A stretch of DNA of 64,000 nt, taken from Paracoccaceae bacterium. GTDB taxonomy: Bacteria > Pseudomonadota > Alphaproteobacteria > Rhodobacterales > Rhodobacteraceae. Under the pieces are notes generated by a model. The model was not told the DNA's origin. It made no database searches and was given only the letters and a program-made list of their open reading frames with translations. The position numbers and the translations under genes were made by a program. Where the stretch lies: contig JANSXY010000013.1 in assembly GCA_024742695.1 (NCBI GenBank), positions 30,988-94,987 of the forward strand, written 5' to 3'. How positions within the stretch are numbered: the stretch's first letter is position 1; each line of letters opens with the position of its first letter. Shown here in pieces: positions 55,846 through 64,000 of this stretch.

Positions 55846-56790
55846 TCAGAACGACAGGCCCAGACCGGCCGACCAGGTGGCGTCGCCACCGTCGCTGTCG
55901 CCGACGCCGACCATGAGAACGGCACCGCCGCCGAGGTCGTAGTTGGCCGCAGCACCCCAGCCGGACGCGCCGCTGTCGAACTCGCCGTAGTTGGCGGTCA
56001 CCGACAGCGCGCCGGTGGTGTAGCCCAGGCCGATACCGGCGTGGGTGTCGCCATCGAGATCGGAGTAGTTCACGACGGCGTCAAAGCCACCGCTGCCGGC
56101 GCTCAAGCTGATACCGGCGATGTCCTTCGTGTCGCTGGACTGGACACCGACACCGACACCAAGGCTGAACCCGCCCATGTCGCCGGAGTACTTGGCGCCC
56201 AGGCCCCACACGGGATCGCCCGCACCTGTGTCGTCCAGTTCGACCGAGGCCGCCACGGCGAAGTCGCCGAACGAGTAGTCGTAGCGGGCGATCTGACCGT
56301 CATAGGTGCCGTCAAGGCCCGAGTTGCCCGAGAAACCGGCGTGGGTCGTGTGGTCGTCGGCGATCGCGGTGAGCATCGCGACTTCGGTCAGGGCCCAGTC
56401 GAAGGCGCCGTCGGTGTCGCCCATGGTCAGGTTGCCGAAGCCACCCTTGATGAAGACCGAATGCTCGCCCGAGGCGCTTCCGATGCCGTCACCACCGACA
56501 CAGACCTTGTCTTCTTCAGCGTCGGCATCCGCCGGCAGAAGGGTGTCATCGGCGACCGAACCGGTGGTGCAATCGTCACCAACCTCGTCGAGGTCGATCG
56601 TCGCGCCGAACTCGAGGCCATTGTCGGTGGTGCCCGACAGCTTGAACGTCACGTCGAGGTCGTGGTGGAGTTGGGTTTCCTTTTCATCGCCGCCGGCGAT
56701 ACCCATCTCCGCGTAGCCCGAGAGCGACACTTCAGCGGCAGCGGCGCCGGTGAAGGCCACCAGGGCAGTGGTAGCAAAGAGAGTGTTGCG
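55846..56790 (-). pseudogene. Rhodobacter-type porin gene lacking its start codon
   Basis: The frame encodes a general outer-membrane porin: the end of a signal peptide (NTLFATTALVAFTGAAAAE), then the beta-barrel (VSLSGYAEMGIAGGDE, FIKGGFGNLTMGDTDGAFDW, RYDYSFGDFAVAASVELDDT, C-terminal WSAGLGLSF with the terminal Phe required for outer-membrane insertion). Where MK should precede NTLFATTALV (about 56787), the sequence instead runs in frame into unrelated bases (GGCCGC upstream of AAC) with no start codon before a stop at 56835. A GTG at 56760 would remove half the signal peptide. The 5' end and promoter appear deleted, or the contig is misjoined there. Confidence 0.8.
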
Positions 56791-56827
56791 GCCCCGGCAA
56801 GGGTAGCGGGCGCGCTTCGATCCGGGG

Positions 56828-57532
56828 TCAGATCATCCGGATCGCGTTCCTGTCGATGGCCAGCACATAGCCCTTGCGCGCGATGTTGCGCACCAGAAGC
56901 TCGGCCACCAGCTGGTTGCCCAGCGCGTCGCGCAGCCGCTTGATCCGGGTCGCGCCGGCGGCCTCGTCGCAGTCGCTGGCGTCGCGGCCGGAAATCACCG
57001 CCTCGATCTCCGCGCCCGACAGGATCTCGCCGTCCATCCGCGCCTCGGCCAGAACCGCCAGCGTCTCGATCGCCGCCGGGGTCAGGGTGAACGACATGTC
57101 GTTCAGCACCACCGCGTTCTCGCCCCGGCTGATCAGGAGCGAGCGCACCTCGATCCCCGCCCGCTCCATCTCTCCGATCCGGCGGTTGAGCGCGGCGATC
57201 ATCACCAGGAACACCAGCGCCGCGACCAGCAATGCCGCGGCGAAGACCAGCAGCACGAAGATCACCATCCGGTAGCTCGTCAGCACCTCGGAGAACGCGG
57301 TGCCGGATTGCGCCAGGATCTCCAGCAGCCGGATTTCCCCCGCCCCGGTCAGCGCGTCGTTTTCCACGAAGATGCGTTCGACACGGGCGTTGAAGGCGTT
57401 GCCGTCGGGCAGCGTGAGGAACAGAAGCACCGCCGCGCCGGCGAGGATCGCGACGATTGCGGCGATCCCGGCCAGCACGACGCGGTTGCCCGCGCGGAAC
57501 GGCTCAGAAGGCAAGGAAGAACGGTCCGGCAT
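56828..57532 (-). CDS. Membrane-anchored winged-helix protein (ToxR-like wHTH)
   Basis: 234-residue protein with two transmembrane helices (about residues 16-38 and 83-107) enclosing a 45-residue periplasmic loop, then a cytoplasmic domain. Residues about 135-230 resemble the OmpR/ToxR winged helix (FTLTPAAIETLAVL, ATRIKRLRDALGNQLV, NIARKGYVL). DNA-binding membrane regulators usually have the wHTH at the N-terminus; here it is C-terminal. It overlaps the upstream secreted-protein gene by 29 bases. Target genes unknown. Confidence 0.65.
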   Translation of the reverse strand: MPDRSSLPSEPFRAGNRVVLAGIAAIVAILAGAAVLLFLTLPDGNAFNARVERIFVENDALTGAGEIRLLEILAQSGTAFSEVLTSYRMVIFVLLVFAAALLVAALVFLVMIAALNRRIGEMERAGIEVRSLLISRGENAVVLNDMSFTLTPAAIETLAVLAEARMDGEILSGAEIEAVISGRDASDCDEAAGATRIKRLRDALGNQLVAELLVRNIARKGYVLAIDRNAIRMI

Positions 57533-57797
57533 TGTCCCTGCGGCTGTCGAGCCCGCCGGGCCCGAAGGTGGAAAGGATGTTGAGCAGCGTCCAGCCCTCG
57601 CGCGCCAGCCTCGGCGCCAGTGCCGCGGCGGCGGCGGCGGCATTGCCGCAGGCCGCGTCCGGCACCTCGGCGACCCCGTAGTGCAGCTTCAGGCGGCCGT
57701 TCTCCTGCTTGGCCTTGTAATCGGCATAGCATTCGGCCGCCGCCGGCAGGGCCGGGACGGTCAGCGCAAGGGCGAGGATCAGGCAACGCGGGATCAT
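57504..57797 (-). CDS. Small secreted protein of unknown function
   Basis: 97-residue protein with a clear signal peptide (RCLILALALTVPALPAAAE) and a short mature domain (CYADYKAKQENGRLKLHYG, LNILSTFGPGGLDSRRDNAG). Two cysteines may form a disulfide. It overlaps the membrane wHTH gene downstream by 29 bases, so they are likely co-expressed, and the secreted protein could be linked to the periplasmic loop of that protein (inference). I know of similar proteins in Rhodobacteraceae but not of a function. Confidence 0.72.
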   Translation of the reverse strand: MIPRCLILALALTVPALPAAAECYADYKAKQENGRLKLHYGVAEVPDAACGNAAAAAAALAPRLAREGWTLLNILSTFGPGGLDSRRDNAGPFFLAF

Positions 57798-57946
57798 GCG
57801 CGAACGCTGCGCCGGGCGGTCCGGTTATGCAATAGCCAAGACCCCCCGACCGGGGCGCTATCGGATAACCGGGGCGCGATATTGCCTTGCCGGGGCGGGC
57901 GGGCCGACCGTTGCGGCAGATGCCATCGCAGCCACGGGAGACCGAC

Positions 57947-58438
57947 ATGCCCAACCGACTGACCGCCAGCTTCGCCGCCGCCGCCATCGCGCTGTCGTCG
58001 ATCTTCGCCGCCCCCGCCCCGGCGCGGGCCGGCGACGACGACGTGATCAAATTCATCCTCGGCGCCGCCGCGCTGGGCCTGATCCTGAACGAGGCGTCGA
58101 AACATGCCCCCGTCGCGCGCGCGCAGACCGCACCGCGCCACGATATCGCGAAACCGCAGCGCTACGCCCCGCCGCAGCATTCGCAAAGCCGCCACTGGCG
58201 GCAGGATCGCTGGCAGGGCGACCATCATCGCAGGGTGGTGCCGGCCTCGTGCCTGTTCGACATCCAGGGCCGCTACGGGCCGCGGCCGGTCGTCGGCGCG
58301 CGCTGCGTCCAGCGCTGGGACGCGCGGGCCGACCTGCCGCGCGCCTGCGCCTTCGAGGTGAACCGCGGCGCGCGCGACCGCACCGTCTACGGGCTGCGTT
58401 GCCTGCGCGACCGCGGCTACCGGATCGTTCGGGGCTGA
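57947..58438 (+). CDS. Secreted basic protein of unknown function
   Basis: 163-residue protein: signal peptide to about residue 30 (FAAAAIALSSIFAAPAPARA), a hydrophobic segment IKFILGAAALGLILN, a His/Gln/Arg-rich middle and a C-terminal domain with four cysteines (SCLFDIQGRYG, RCVQRW, ACAFEV, RCLRDRGY). GGGAG precedes the ATG at 57947. It is probably periplasmic and disulfide-bonded. Followed by a clear intrinsic terminator. Confidence 0.72.
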   Translation: MPNRLTASFAAAAIALSSIFAAPAPARAGDDDVIKFILGAAALGLILNEASKHAPVARAQTAPRHDIAKPQRYAPPQHSQSRHWRQDRWQGDHHRRVVPASCLFDIQGRYGPRPVVGARCVQRWDARADLPRACAFEVNRGARDRTVYGLRCLRDRGYRIVRG

Positions 58439-58488
58439 CACCATCGGGCAGGGGCCGCGGCACCCCCCGAACGGCCGCGGCCCGACTG

Positions 58489-58515
58489 GGGGCGAGGGAA
58501 ACCTCGCCCCTTTTT
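58489..58515 (+). terminator. Intrinsic terminator before rnhB
   Basis: Nine-base perfect stem (GGGGCGAGG / CCTCGCCCC), a stable GAAA tetraloop and TTTTT. It ends the transcript of the secreted-protein gene, so rnhB needs its own promoter immediately after it. Confidence 0.92.
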
Positions 58516-58552
58516 CATTGCGCTTCGGCCGGTTTCCCGGCCAGACAGGGGC

Positions 58553-59189
58553 ATGGCGCGGGGACCGGATTTCACGATGGAGGCGGCGCTGGCCGCGCGC
58601 GGTTTCGCCCGCGTGGCCGGTGTCGATGAGGTCGGGCGCGGCCCGCTTTGCGGCCCGGTGACGGCGGCGGCGGTGATCCTCGACCCCGCGTCGCTACCGG
58701 CCGGGCTGAACGATTCCAAGAAACTGTCCGCCGCGCGGCGCACCGCGCTGGCCGAGGAAATCCGGGCCACGGCGCTGGGTTGGGCGGTGGCGCATGCCGA
58801 CGTGGCCGAGATCGACGCGCTAAACATCCTGCGTGCCAGCCAGCTGGCCATGTTGCGCGCCATCGCGGCGCTCGATCCGCCGCCGGGCTTCGCGCTGGTC
58901 GACGGCAACCGCCTGCCCGCGAACCTGCCCTGCCCGGCGGAGGCGGTGGTGAAGGGCGACGGGCGCGCCGCCTCGATCGCCGCTGCCTCGATCCTCGCCA
59001 AGGTGGTGCGCGACGGCATCATGGTGGATTTGGCGCAACAGCACCCCGGCTACGGCTGGGACAGGAACGCGGGATACCCGACAAGGGATCACCTCGAGGC
59101 GCTCCGAAATCTGGGGGTGACCCCACACCATAGGCGTTCGTTCCGGCCCGTGCACAATATCTTGTATCAAGATAAAACCATAACTTCTT

Positions 59190-59191
<2 letters not shown>
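58553..59191 (+). CDS. rnhB: Ribonuclease HII
   Basis: 212-residue enzyme that cleaves RNA in RNA-DNA hybrids and single misincorporated ribonucleotides. Motif [14 protein letters not shown] with catalytic D25-E26, then NDSKKLS, the third acidic residue in DALNIL/LVDGN and the C-terminal HHRRSFRPV. The stop codon overlaps the first of three GANTC sites in the ccrM promoter. rnhB-ccrM is a conserved pair in this family. Confidence 0.95.
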
Positions 59192-60390
<1,199 letters not shown>

Positions 60391-60434
60391 TACCCTTACC
60401 GCCGGTGCCTGTGGCCTGGCCACACGGCAACCTT

Positions 60435-60463
60435 GCCCCGCCGGGTGACCGGCGGGGCCTTTT
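60435..60463 (+). terminator. Intrinsic terminator after ccrM (convergent with mutY)
   Basis: Perfect ten-base stem (GCCCCGCCGG / CCGGCGGGGC, arms 60435-60444 and 60449-60458) with loop GTGA, then CTTTT. It lies between ccrM and the convergent mutY, touching the mutY stop. Confidence 0.85.
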
Positions 60464-61533
60464 CATTCCAGCGTGCCGCGGGCGAGATCGAAGGCCTTGC
60501 GCATCAACGTCGGCAGCGCGGCGGGCCGGAACTCGGCTGCCGGCACCCAGTGCCCGCGCGGCGGGTCCGTGCCCTCGGGCACCCGCGCCACCCGCAGCGC
60601 CAGCCGCAGGTGGAAATGAGTGAAGGTATGGCGCACCTCGGCCCCCGGATCGGTCCAGTCGGCGGGCAGCGGCGCGGCCTCGGCCGGCGCGGCCTCGGCC
60701 CAGTCGGTCGTCGGAAAGCCCAGCATCCCGCCCAGCAGCCCGGTTTCGGGCCGGGTTTCCAGAAGCCAGGCGCCATCGGCCCGCCGCGCGACATAGACGA
60801 TGCCCTGCCGCACCGGTTTCGCCGCTTTCGGCGCCTTGCGCGGCAGATCGGCCGCGATGCCCTCGGCCCGCGCCCGGCAGGCGTGGATCAAGGGGCAGAT
60901 TCCGCAGGCCGGTGATTTCGGCGTGCAGACCGTCGCGCCCAGATCCATCATCGCCTGCGCGAAACAGCCCGGCCGCTTCGCCGGGGTCAGTGCCGCCGCG
61001 AGCCGCGTCAGCTCGGGCTTCGCCGATGGCAGCGGGGTTTCCACGGTGAAAAGCCGCGCGACGACCCGTTCGACATTGCCGTCGACGACGGTGGCGGCCT
61101 CGTCGTAGGCGATCGCGGCCACCGCCGCCGCGGTATAGGGGCCGATCCCCGGCAGGGCGCGCAGCCCTTCGGCCGTTTCGGGAAACCGGCCGTCATGGTC
61201 GGCCACCACCGCGCGGGCGCATTTCAGCAGGTTGCGGGCGCGCGCGTAGTACCCCAGCCCCGCCCATTCCGCCATCACCTCGGCATCCCCGGCCGCTGCC
61301 AGCGCCGCCACATCCGGCCAGCGTTCGGTGAAGCGGCGATAGTAGCCCTGCACCGCGGCCACCGTCGTCTGTTGCAGCATCACCTCGGACAGCCACACCC
61401 GGTAGGGATCGGGCCGTTCGCCGCGCGCCCGCGCCGCCGGGCCGATCCGCCAGGGCAGGTCACGGGCGTGCCGGTCGTACCAGTGCAGAAGCACCGGCGC
61501 GATTCCGCCGCCGGCCGCGCCGCCGTCACGCAT
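60463..61533 (-). CDS. mutY: A/G-specific adenine glycosylase
   Basis: 356-residue base-excision repair enzyme that removes adenine mispaired with 8-oxoguanine. Catalytic Glu in WLSEVMLQQT, helix-hairpin-helix LPGIGPYTAAA, the catalytic Asp in VDGNVERV, the 4Fe-4S cluster C-x6-C-x2-C-x5-C (CTPKSPACGICPLIHAC), and a C-terminal Nudix-like domain that recognises 8-oxoG. It is divergent from the DciA-like gene. Confidence 0.95.
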   Translation of the reverse strand: MRDGGAAGGGIAPVLLHWYDRHARDLPWRIGPAARARGERPDPYRVWLSEVMLQQTTVAAVQGYYRRFTERWPDVAALAAAGDAEVMAEWAGLGYYARARNLLKCARAVVADHDGRFPETAEGLRALPGIGPYTAAAVAAIAYDEAATVVDGNVERVVARLFTVETPLPSAKPELTRLAAALTPAKRPGCFAQAMMDLGATVCTPKSPACGICPLIHACRARAEGIAADLPRKAPKAAKPVRQGIVYVARRADGAWLLETRPETGLLGGMLGFPTTDWAEAAPAEAAPLPADWTDPGAEVRHTFTHFHLRLALRVARVPEGTDPPRGHWVPAAEFRPAALPTLMRKAFDLARGTLE

Positions 61534-61614
61534 TCTTTATGGCCCCCGTCCGCATCCTGCTGGCAAGTCGCGCCGTCCCGCATAGAATAGGCGGGTGGTG
61601 CGGATTGAACAGGG

Positions 61615-62124
61615 ATGGCGGGCATGACCCGGCGGCACAAAGGCTTCGAACCCGCCGCGCGCCTTGTCGGCGAGCGGGTGCGCCAGGCCGGCGAAAGCCG
61701 CGGCTTCGCGGTGTCGCGGCTCCTGACCCACTGGGCGGACGTCGTCGGCCCCGAGATCGCCGCGCTGGCCCGCCCGGTGAAGATGAGCTACGGTCGCGCC
61801 GGGCTGGGCGCGACGCTGACGCTGCTCTCCTCCGGCCCGAACGCGCCGCTGGTGCAGATGCACCTGCCGCGAATCCGGGAAAAGGTGAACGCCTGCTATG
61901 GCTACAACGCCGTCAGCCGCGTTACCGTCACCCAGACCGCCGCGCAGGGCTTTGCCGAACCCGCCACGCCCTTCGCCCATGCCCCGCGCCCGGCCGACAC
62001 GGCCCCCGAGATCCGCGCCGCGGCCAGCCGCGCCGCGGAGGGCGTGGCGGATGCCGGGCTGCGCAGCGCCCTTGAAGCGCTCGCGCAAAACGTGTTGTCT
62101 CGCCCCGATCGACAGAAAGGCTGA
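61615..62124 (+). CDS. DUF721/DciA-family protein
   Basis: 169-residue protein of the DUF721 family; DciA members load the replicative helicase DnaB in bacteria without DnaC. The domain is seen in LLTHWADVVGPEIAALARPVKM and the following strands; the C-terminal half is Ala-rich and less conserved. ATG 61615 or 61624 (MTRRHKG) can start it; the latter gives the more usual N-terminus. Six bases before the DsbA-like gene. Confidence 0.85.
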   Translation: MAGMTRRHKGFEPAARLVGERVRQAGESRGFAVSRLLTHWADVVGPEIAALARPVKMSYGRAGLGATLTLLSSGPNAPLVQMHLPRIREKVNACYGYNAVSRVTVTQTAAQGFAEPATPFAHAPRPADTAPEIRAAASRAAEGVADAGLRSALEALAQNVLSRPDRQKG

Positions 62125-62129
62125 AACCG

Positions 62130-62795
62130 ATGTCCCGTTCCCTCGTCCTCGCCGGCGTCGCCGCCGCCATTCTCGCCGCTGGCGCGTTCTGGGCGACGCG
62201 CCCGACCACGCCGCCCGCCTTCTCGCTCGCAGCCGAGGCGCAGGAGGCGACGGCGGAACAGATCGCGATGGTGCCCGACATGGCGCTGGGCGCGGCGGAC
62301 GCGCCGGTCACGGTGATCGAGTACGCGTCCTTCACCTGCCCGCATTGCGCGACCTTCCACAAGGATGTCTGGCCCAGGCTGAAGGCCGACTACATCGACA
62401 CCGGCAAGGTGCGCTTCATTCACCGCGAGGTCTATTTCGACCGCTATGGCCTGTGGGCGGCGATGATCGCCCGCTGCGGCGGCGGGACCGAGCGCTACTT
62501 CGGCATCGCGGACATGATCTACGACGGCCAGAAGGACTGGATCGGCGATGGCCAGGCGAACACCGTGGCCGGCAACCTGCGCCGGCTGGGCCTTGCCGCG
62601 GGGATCGGCGAGGACGCGCTCGAATCCTGCCTCAACGACGCCGAGATGGCGCAGGCCATGGTCGCGACCTACCAGAAGCACGCCACCGAACACGGCGTCA
62701 ACTCCACCCCGACGCTGGTGATCGACGGCGAAAGCCATTCGAACATGTCCTACAACCAACTGCGCGACCTGCTCGACGCCCGGCTCGGGAACTGA
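62130..62795 (+). CDS. DsbA-family thiol-disulfide protein
   Basis: 221-residue periplasmic oxidoreductase: N-terminal signal/anchor (SLVLAGVAAAILAAGAFW), a thioredoxin fold starting GAADAPVTVIEY, active site C70-P-H-C73 (FTCPHCATFH) and cis-proline region STPTLVIDG. This is the DsbA/ScsC-like group common in Alphaproteobacteria. Very close to the DciA-like gene upstream and the CoA-transferase gene downstream, a context seen in related genomes. Confidence 0.92.
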   Translation: MSRSLVLAGVAAAILAAGAFWATRPTTPPAFSLAAEAQEATAEQIAMVPDMALGAADAPVTVIEYASFTCPHCATFHKDVWPRLKADYIDTGKVRFIHREVYFDRYGLWAAMIARCGGGTERYFGIADMIYDGQKDWIGDGQANTVAGNLRRLGLAAGIGEDALESCLNDAEMAQAMVATYQKHATEHGVNSTPTLVIDGESHSNMSYNQLRDLLDARLGN

Positions 62796-62799
62796 CCGG

Positions 62800-63948
62800 A
62801 TGAGCCCGCTGGCCGGCGTTCGCGTTGTCGAACTCGCGCGCATTCTCGCCGGGCCCTGGGCGGGGCAGATGCTGGCCGATCTTGGCGCCGAGGTGATCAA
62901 GGTCGAGGCGCCCGAGGGCGACGATACCCGGCAGTGGGGCCCGCCCTTCGTCGAGCGCGAGGGCGACCGCAGCGCCGCCTATTTCCATTCCTGCAATCGC
63001 GGGAAGAAAAGCGTGATCGCCGATTTCCGCAAGGACGAGGATCGCGCGTTCGTGCACCGGCTGGTGGCCGATGCGGACGTGGTGATCGAGAATTTCAAGG
63101 TCGGCGGGCTTGCGAAATTCGGGCTGGACTACCCGGGGCTTTCCGCCGTCAACCCGCGCATCGTCTATTGTTCGATCACCGGTTTCGGGCAGGACGGGCC
63201 CTATGCCCATCGGGCCGGGTACGACTACATCATCCAGGGCATGTCGGGGTTGATGAGCGTGACCGGCGCGGTCGAGGGCCAGCCGCAGAAGGTGGGTGTG
63301 GCGGTGGCCGACATCTTCACCGGCTGCTACGCGACCGCGGCGATCCTTGCCGCGCTGCACCAGCGCCAGGCGACCGGTCGGGGGCAGCATGTCGACATGG
63401 CGCTGCTCGACGTCTCGACCGCGATCATGGCGAACCAGGCGATGAACTACCTCGTCACCGGCACCCCGCCAGGCCGGATCGGCAACGCGCATCAGAACCT
63501 CGTGCCCTACCAGGTCTTCGACTGCGCCGACGGCTGGATCATCATCGCCACCGGCAACGACGCGCAGTACCGGCGGCTGTGCGGCATCCTTGGCCTGCCG
63601 GGGCTCGCCGAAGCGCCGGACTACCGCACGAATGCCGACCGGATCGCCAATCGCGCGGCACTGGTCGCCGCGCTGACGGCGGCGACGCGGGGCCGGCACA
63701 AGGCCGACCTTCTGGCCGCCTGCGAGGCCGAGGGCGTGCCGGCCGGGCCGATCAACGACCTCGCCGAGGTCTTCGCCGATCCGCAGATCGTGGCGCGCGG
63801 GTTGCGGCGCGAGTTCGAGGGGGTGCCGGGCGTCCGCTCGCCCATCGTGTTCTCCGATGCCGATCTCGCGCTCGACCATGCCGCGCCGAAACTCGGCCAG
63901 CACGACGCGGAACTGCGCGCGCGCTACGGCACCCGCCAGGAGGCGTGA
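62800..63948 (+). CDS. CaiB/BaiF family (class III) CoA-transferase
   Basis: 382-residue class III CoA-transferase: LAGVRVVELARILAGPWAGQ, LADLGAEVIKVE, the CNRGKKS loop, GYDYIIQGMSG, the catalytic aspartate in QHVDMALLDVS (about residue 204), and NAHQNLVPYQVF. Members include formyl-CoA:oxalate, carnitine and succinyl-CoA:mesaconate transferases; the substrates cannot be predicted. An oxalate-related role would fit the oxalyl-CoA-synthetase-like gene at 32.6 kb, but there is no direct evidence. Confidence 0.92.
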   Translation: MSPLAGVRVVELARILAGPWAGQMLADLGAEVIKVEAPEGDDTRQWGPPFVEREGDRSAAYFHSCNRGKKSVIADFRKDEDRAFVHRLVADADVVIENFKVGGLAKFGLDYPGLSAVNPRIVYCSITGFGQDGPYAHRAGYDYIIQGMSGLMSVTGAVEGQPQKVGVAVADIFTGCYATAAILAALHQRQATGRGQHVDMALLDVSTAIMANQAMNYLVTGTPPGRIGNAHQNLVPYQVFDCADGWIIIATGNDAQYRRLCGILGLPGLAEAPDYRTNADRIANRAALVAALTAATRGRHKADLLAACEAEGVPAGPINDLAEVFADPQIVARGLRREFEGVPGVRSPIVFSDADLALDHAAPKLGQHDAELRARYGTRQEA

Positions 63949-63956
63949 CGCGGGGC

Positions 63957-64000
63957 GGGGGGGGGGGGGGGGGGGGGCGCCGCCCCCCCCCCCCCCCCCC
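63957..64000. repeat. Poly-G/poly-C inverted repeat at the window end
   Basis: About 21 consecutive Gs, CGCCG, then 18 Cs up to the last base. A short G-run/C-run hairpin is a normal 3'-end element here, but runs this long are typical of sequencing artefacts at contig ends. Treat as unreliable sequence. Confidence 0.85.

Overview
The window is 64 kb of very GC-rich DNA coding almost wall to wall. Gene content and protein sequences point to a member of the Rhodobacteraceae/Paracoccaceae (Alphaproteobacteria). The clues are a petP-petR pair, xseB-ispA-dxs, CcrM with GANTC sites at its own promoter, tandem peptide deformylases before fmt, a Rhodobacter-type porin and a complete beta-hydroxyaspartate cycle cluster with its IclR regulator. 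No rRNA, tRNA or CRISPR array was seen. The last ~45 bases are a poly-G/poly-C inverted repeat, so the window probably ends at a contig end of a draft or metagenome assembly.

Layout. 1-9.3 kb: NDUFA9-like protein, uppP, then a glutamate synthase operon gltD-(secreted protein)-GFA-GFA-gltB held together by ATGA overlaps. 9.3-19.1 kb: mtgA, a GST gene with an internal stop, queG, small genes, ilvE, divergent petPR, an HDAC-like deacetylase, and xseB-ispA-dxs (isoprenoid precursors). 19.3-25.7 kb: a polyamine-type ABC transporter with an FAD amine oxidase and a LysR regulator. 25.8-39.2 kb: a catabolic island made of a GcvT/DmdA-like methyltransferase operon, malonyl-CoA synthetase, and a NitT/TauT-type ABC transporter operon that also encodes an oxalyl-CoA-synthetase-like ligase and a ketopantoate-reductase-like enzyme, followed by a GntR regulator and a divergent FAH-family hydrolase. 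39.2-41 kb: DUF2256 protein and photolyase/cryptochrome. 41-46.4 kb: bhcD-bhcC-bhcB-bhcA with divergent bhcR, which assimilates glyoxylate to oxaloacetate via aspartate. 46.5-64 kb: mixed housekeeping genes (rhodanese, spermidine-synthase-like protein, glutathionyl-hydroquinone reductase, def-def2-fmt, a solitary integrase, porin, rnhB, ccrM, mutY, DciA-like protein, DsbA-like protein, CaiB-type CoA-transferase).

The bhc cluster with the adjacent acid-CoA ligases and transporter suggests a specialised C2/C3-acid economy (glycolate/glyoxylate, perhaps oxalate or malonate); the link between the two is inference.

Four lesions stand out. gltB lacks about 53 residues between two GEGG-coding direct repeats and about 7 more (DGGL-RTG) between two LRT-coding repeats, both in frame. 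The GST gene has an in-frame TAG at codon 23. The porin gene has lost its start codon and upstream region. Each hits a normally conserved gene, so they are either real decay or assembly/amplification artefacts and should be checked against reads before use.
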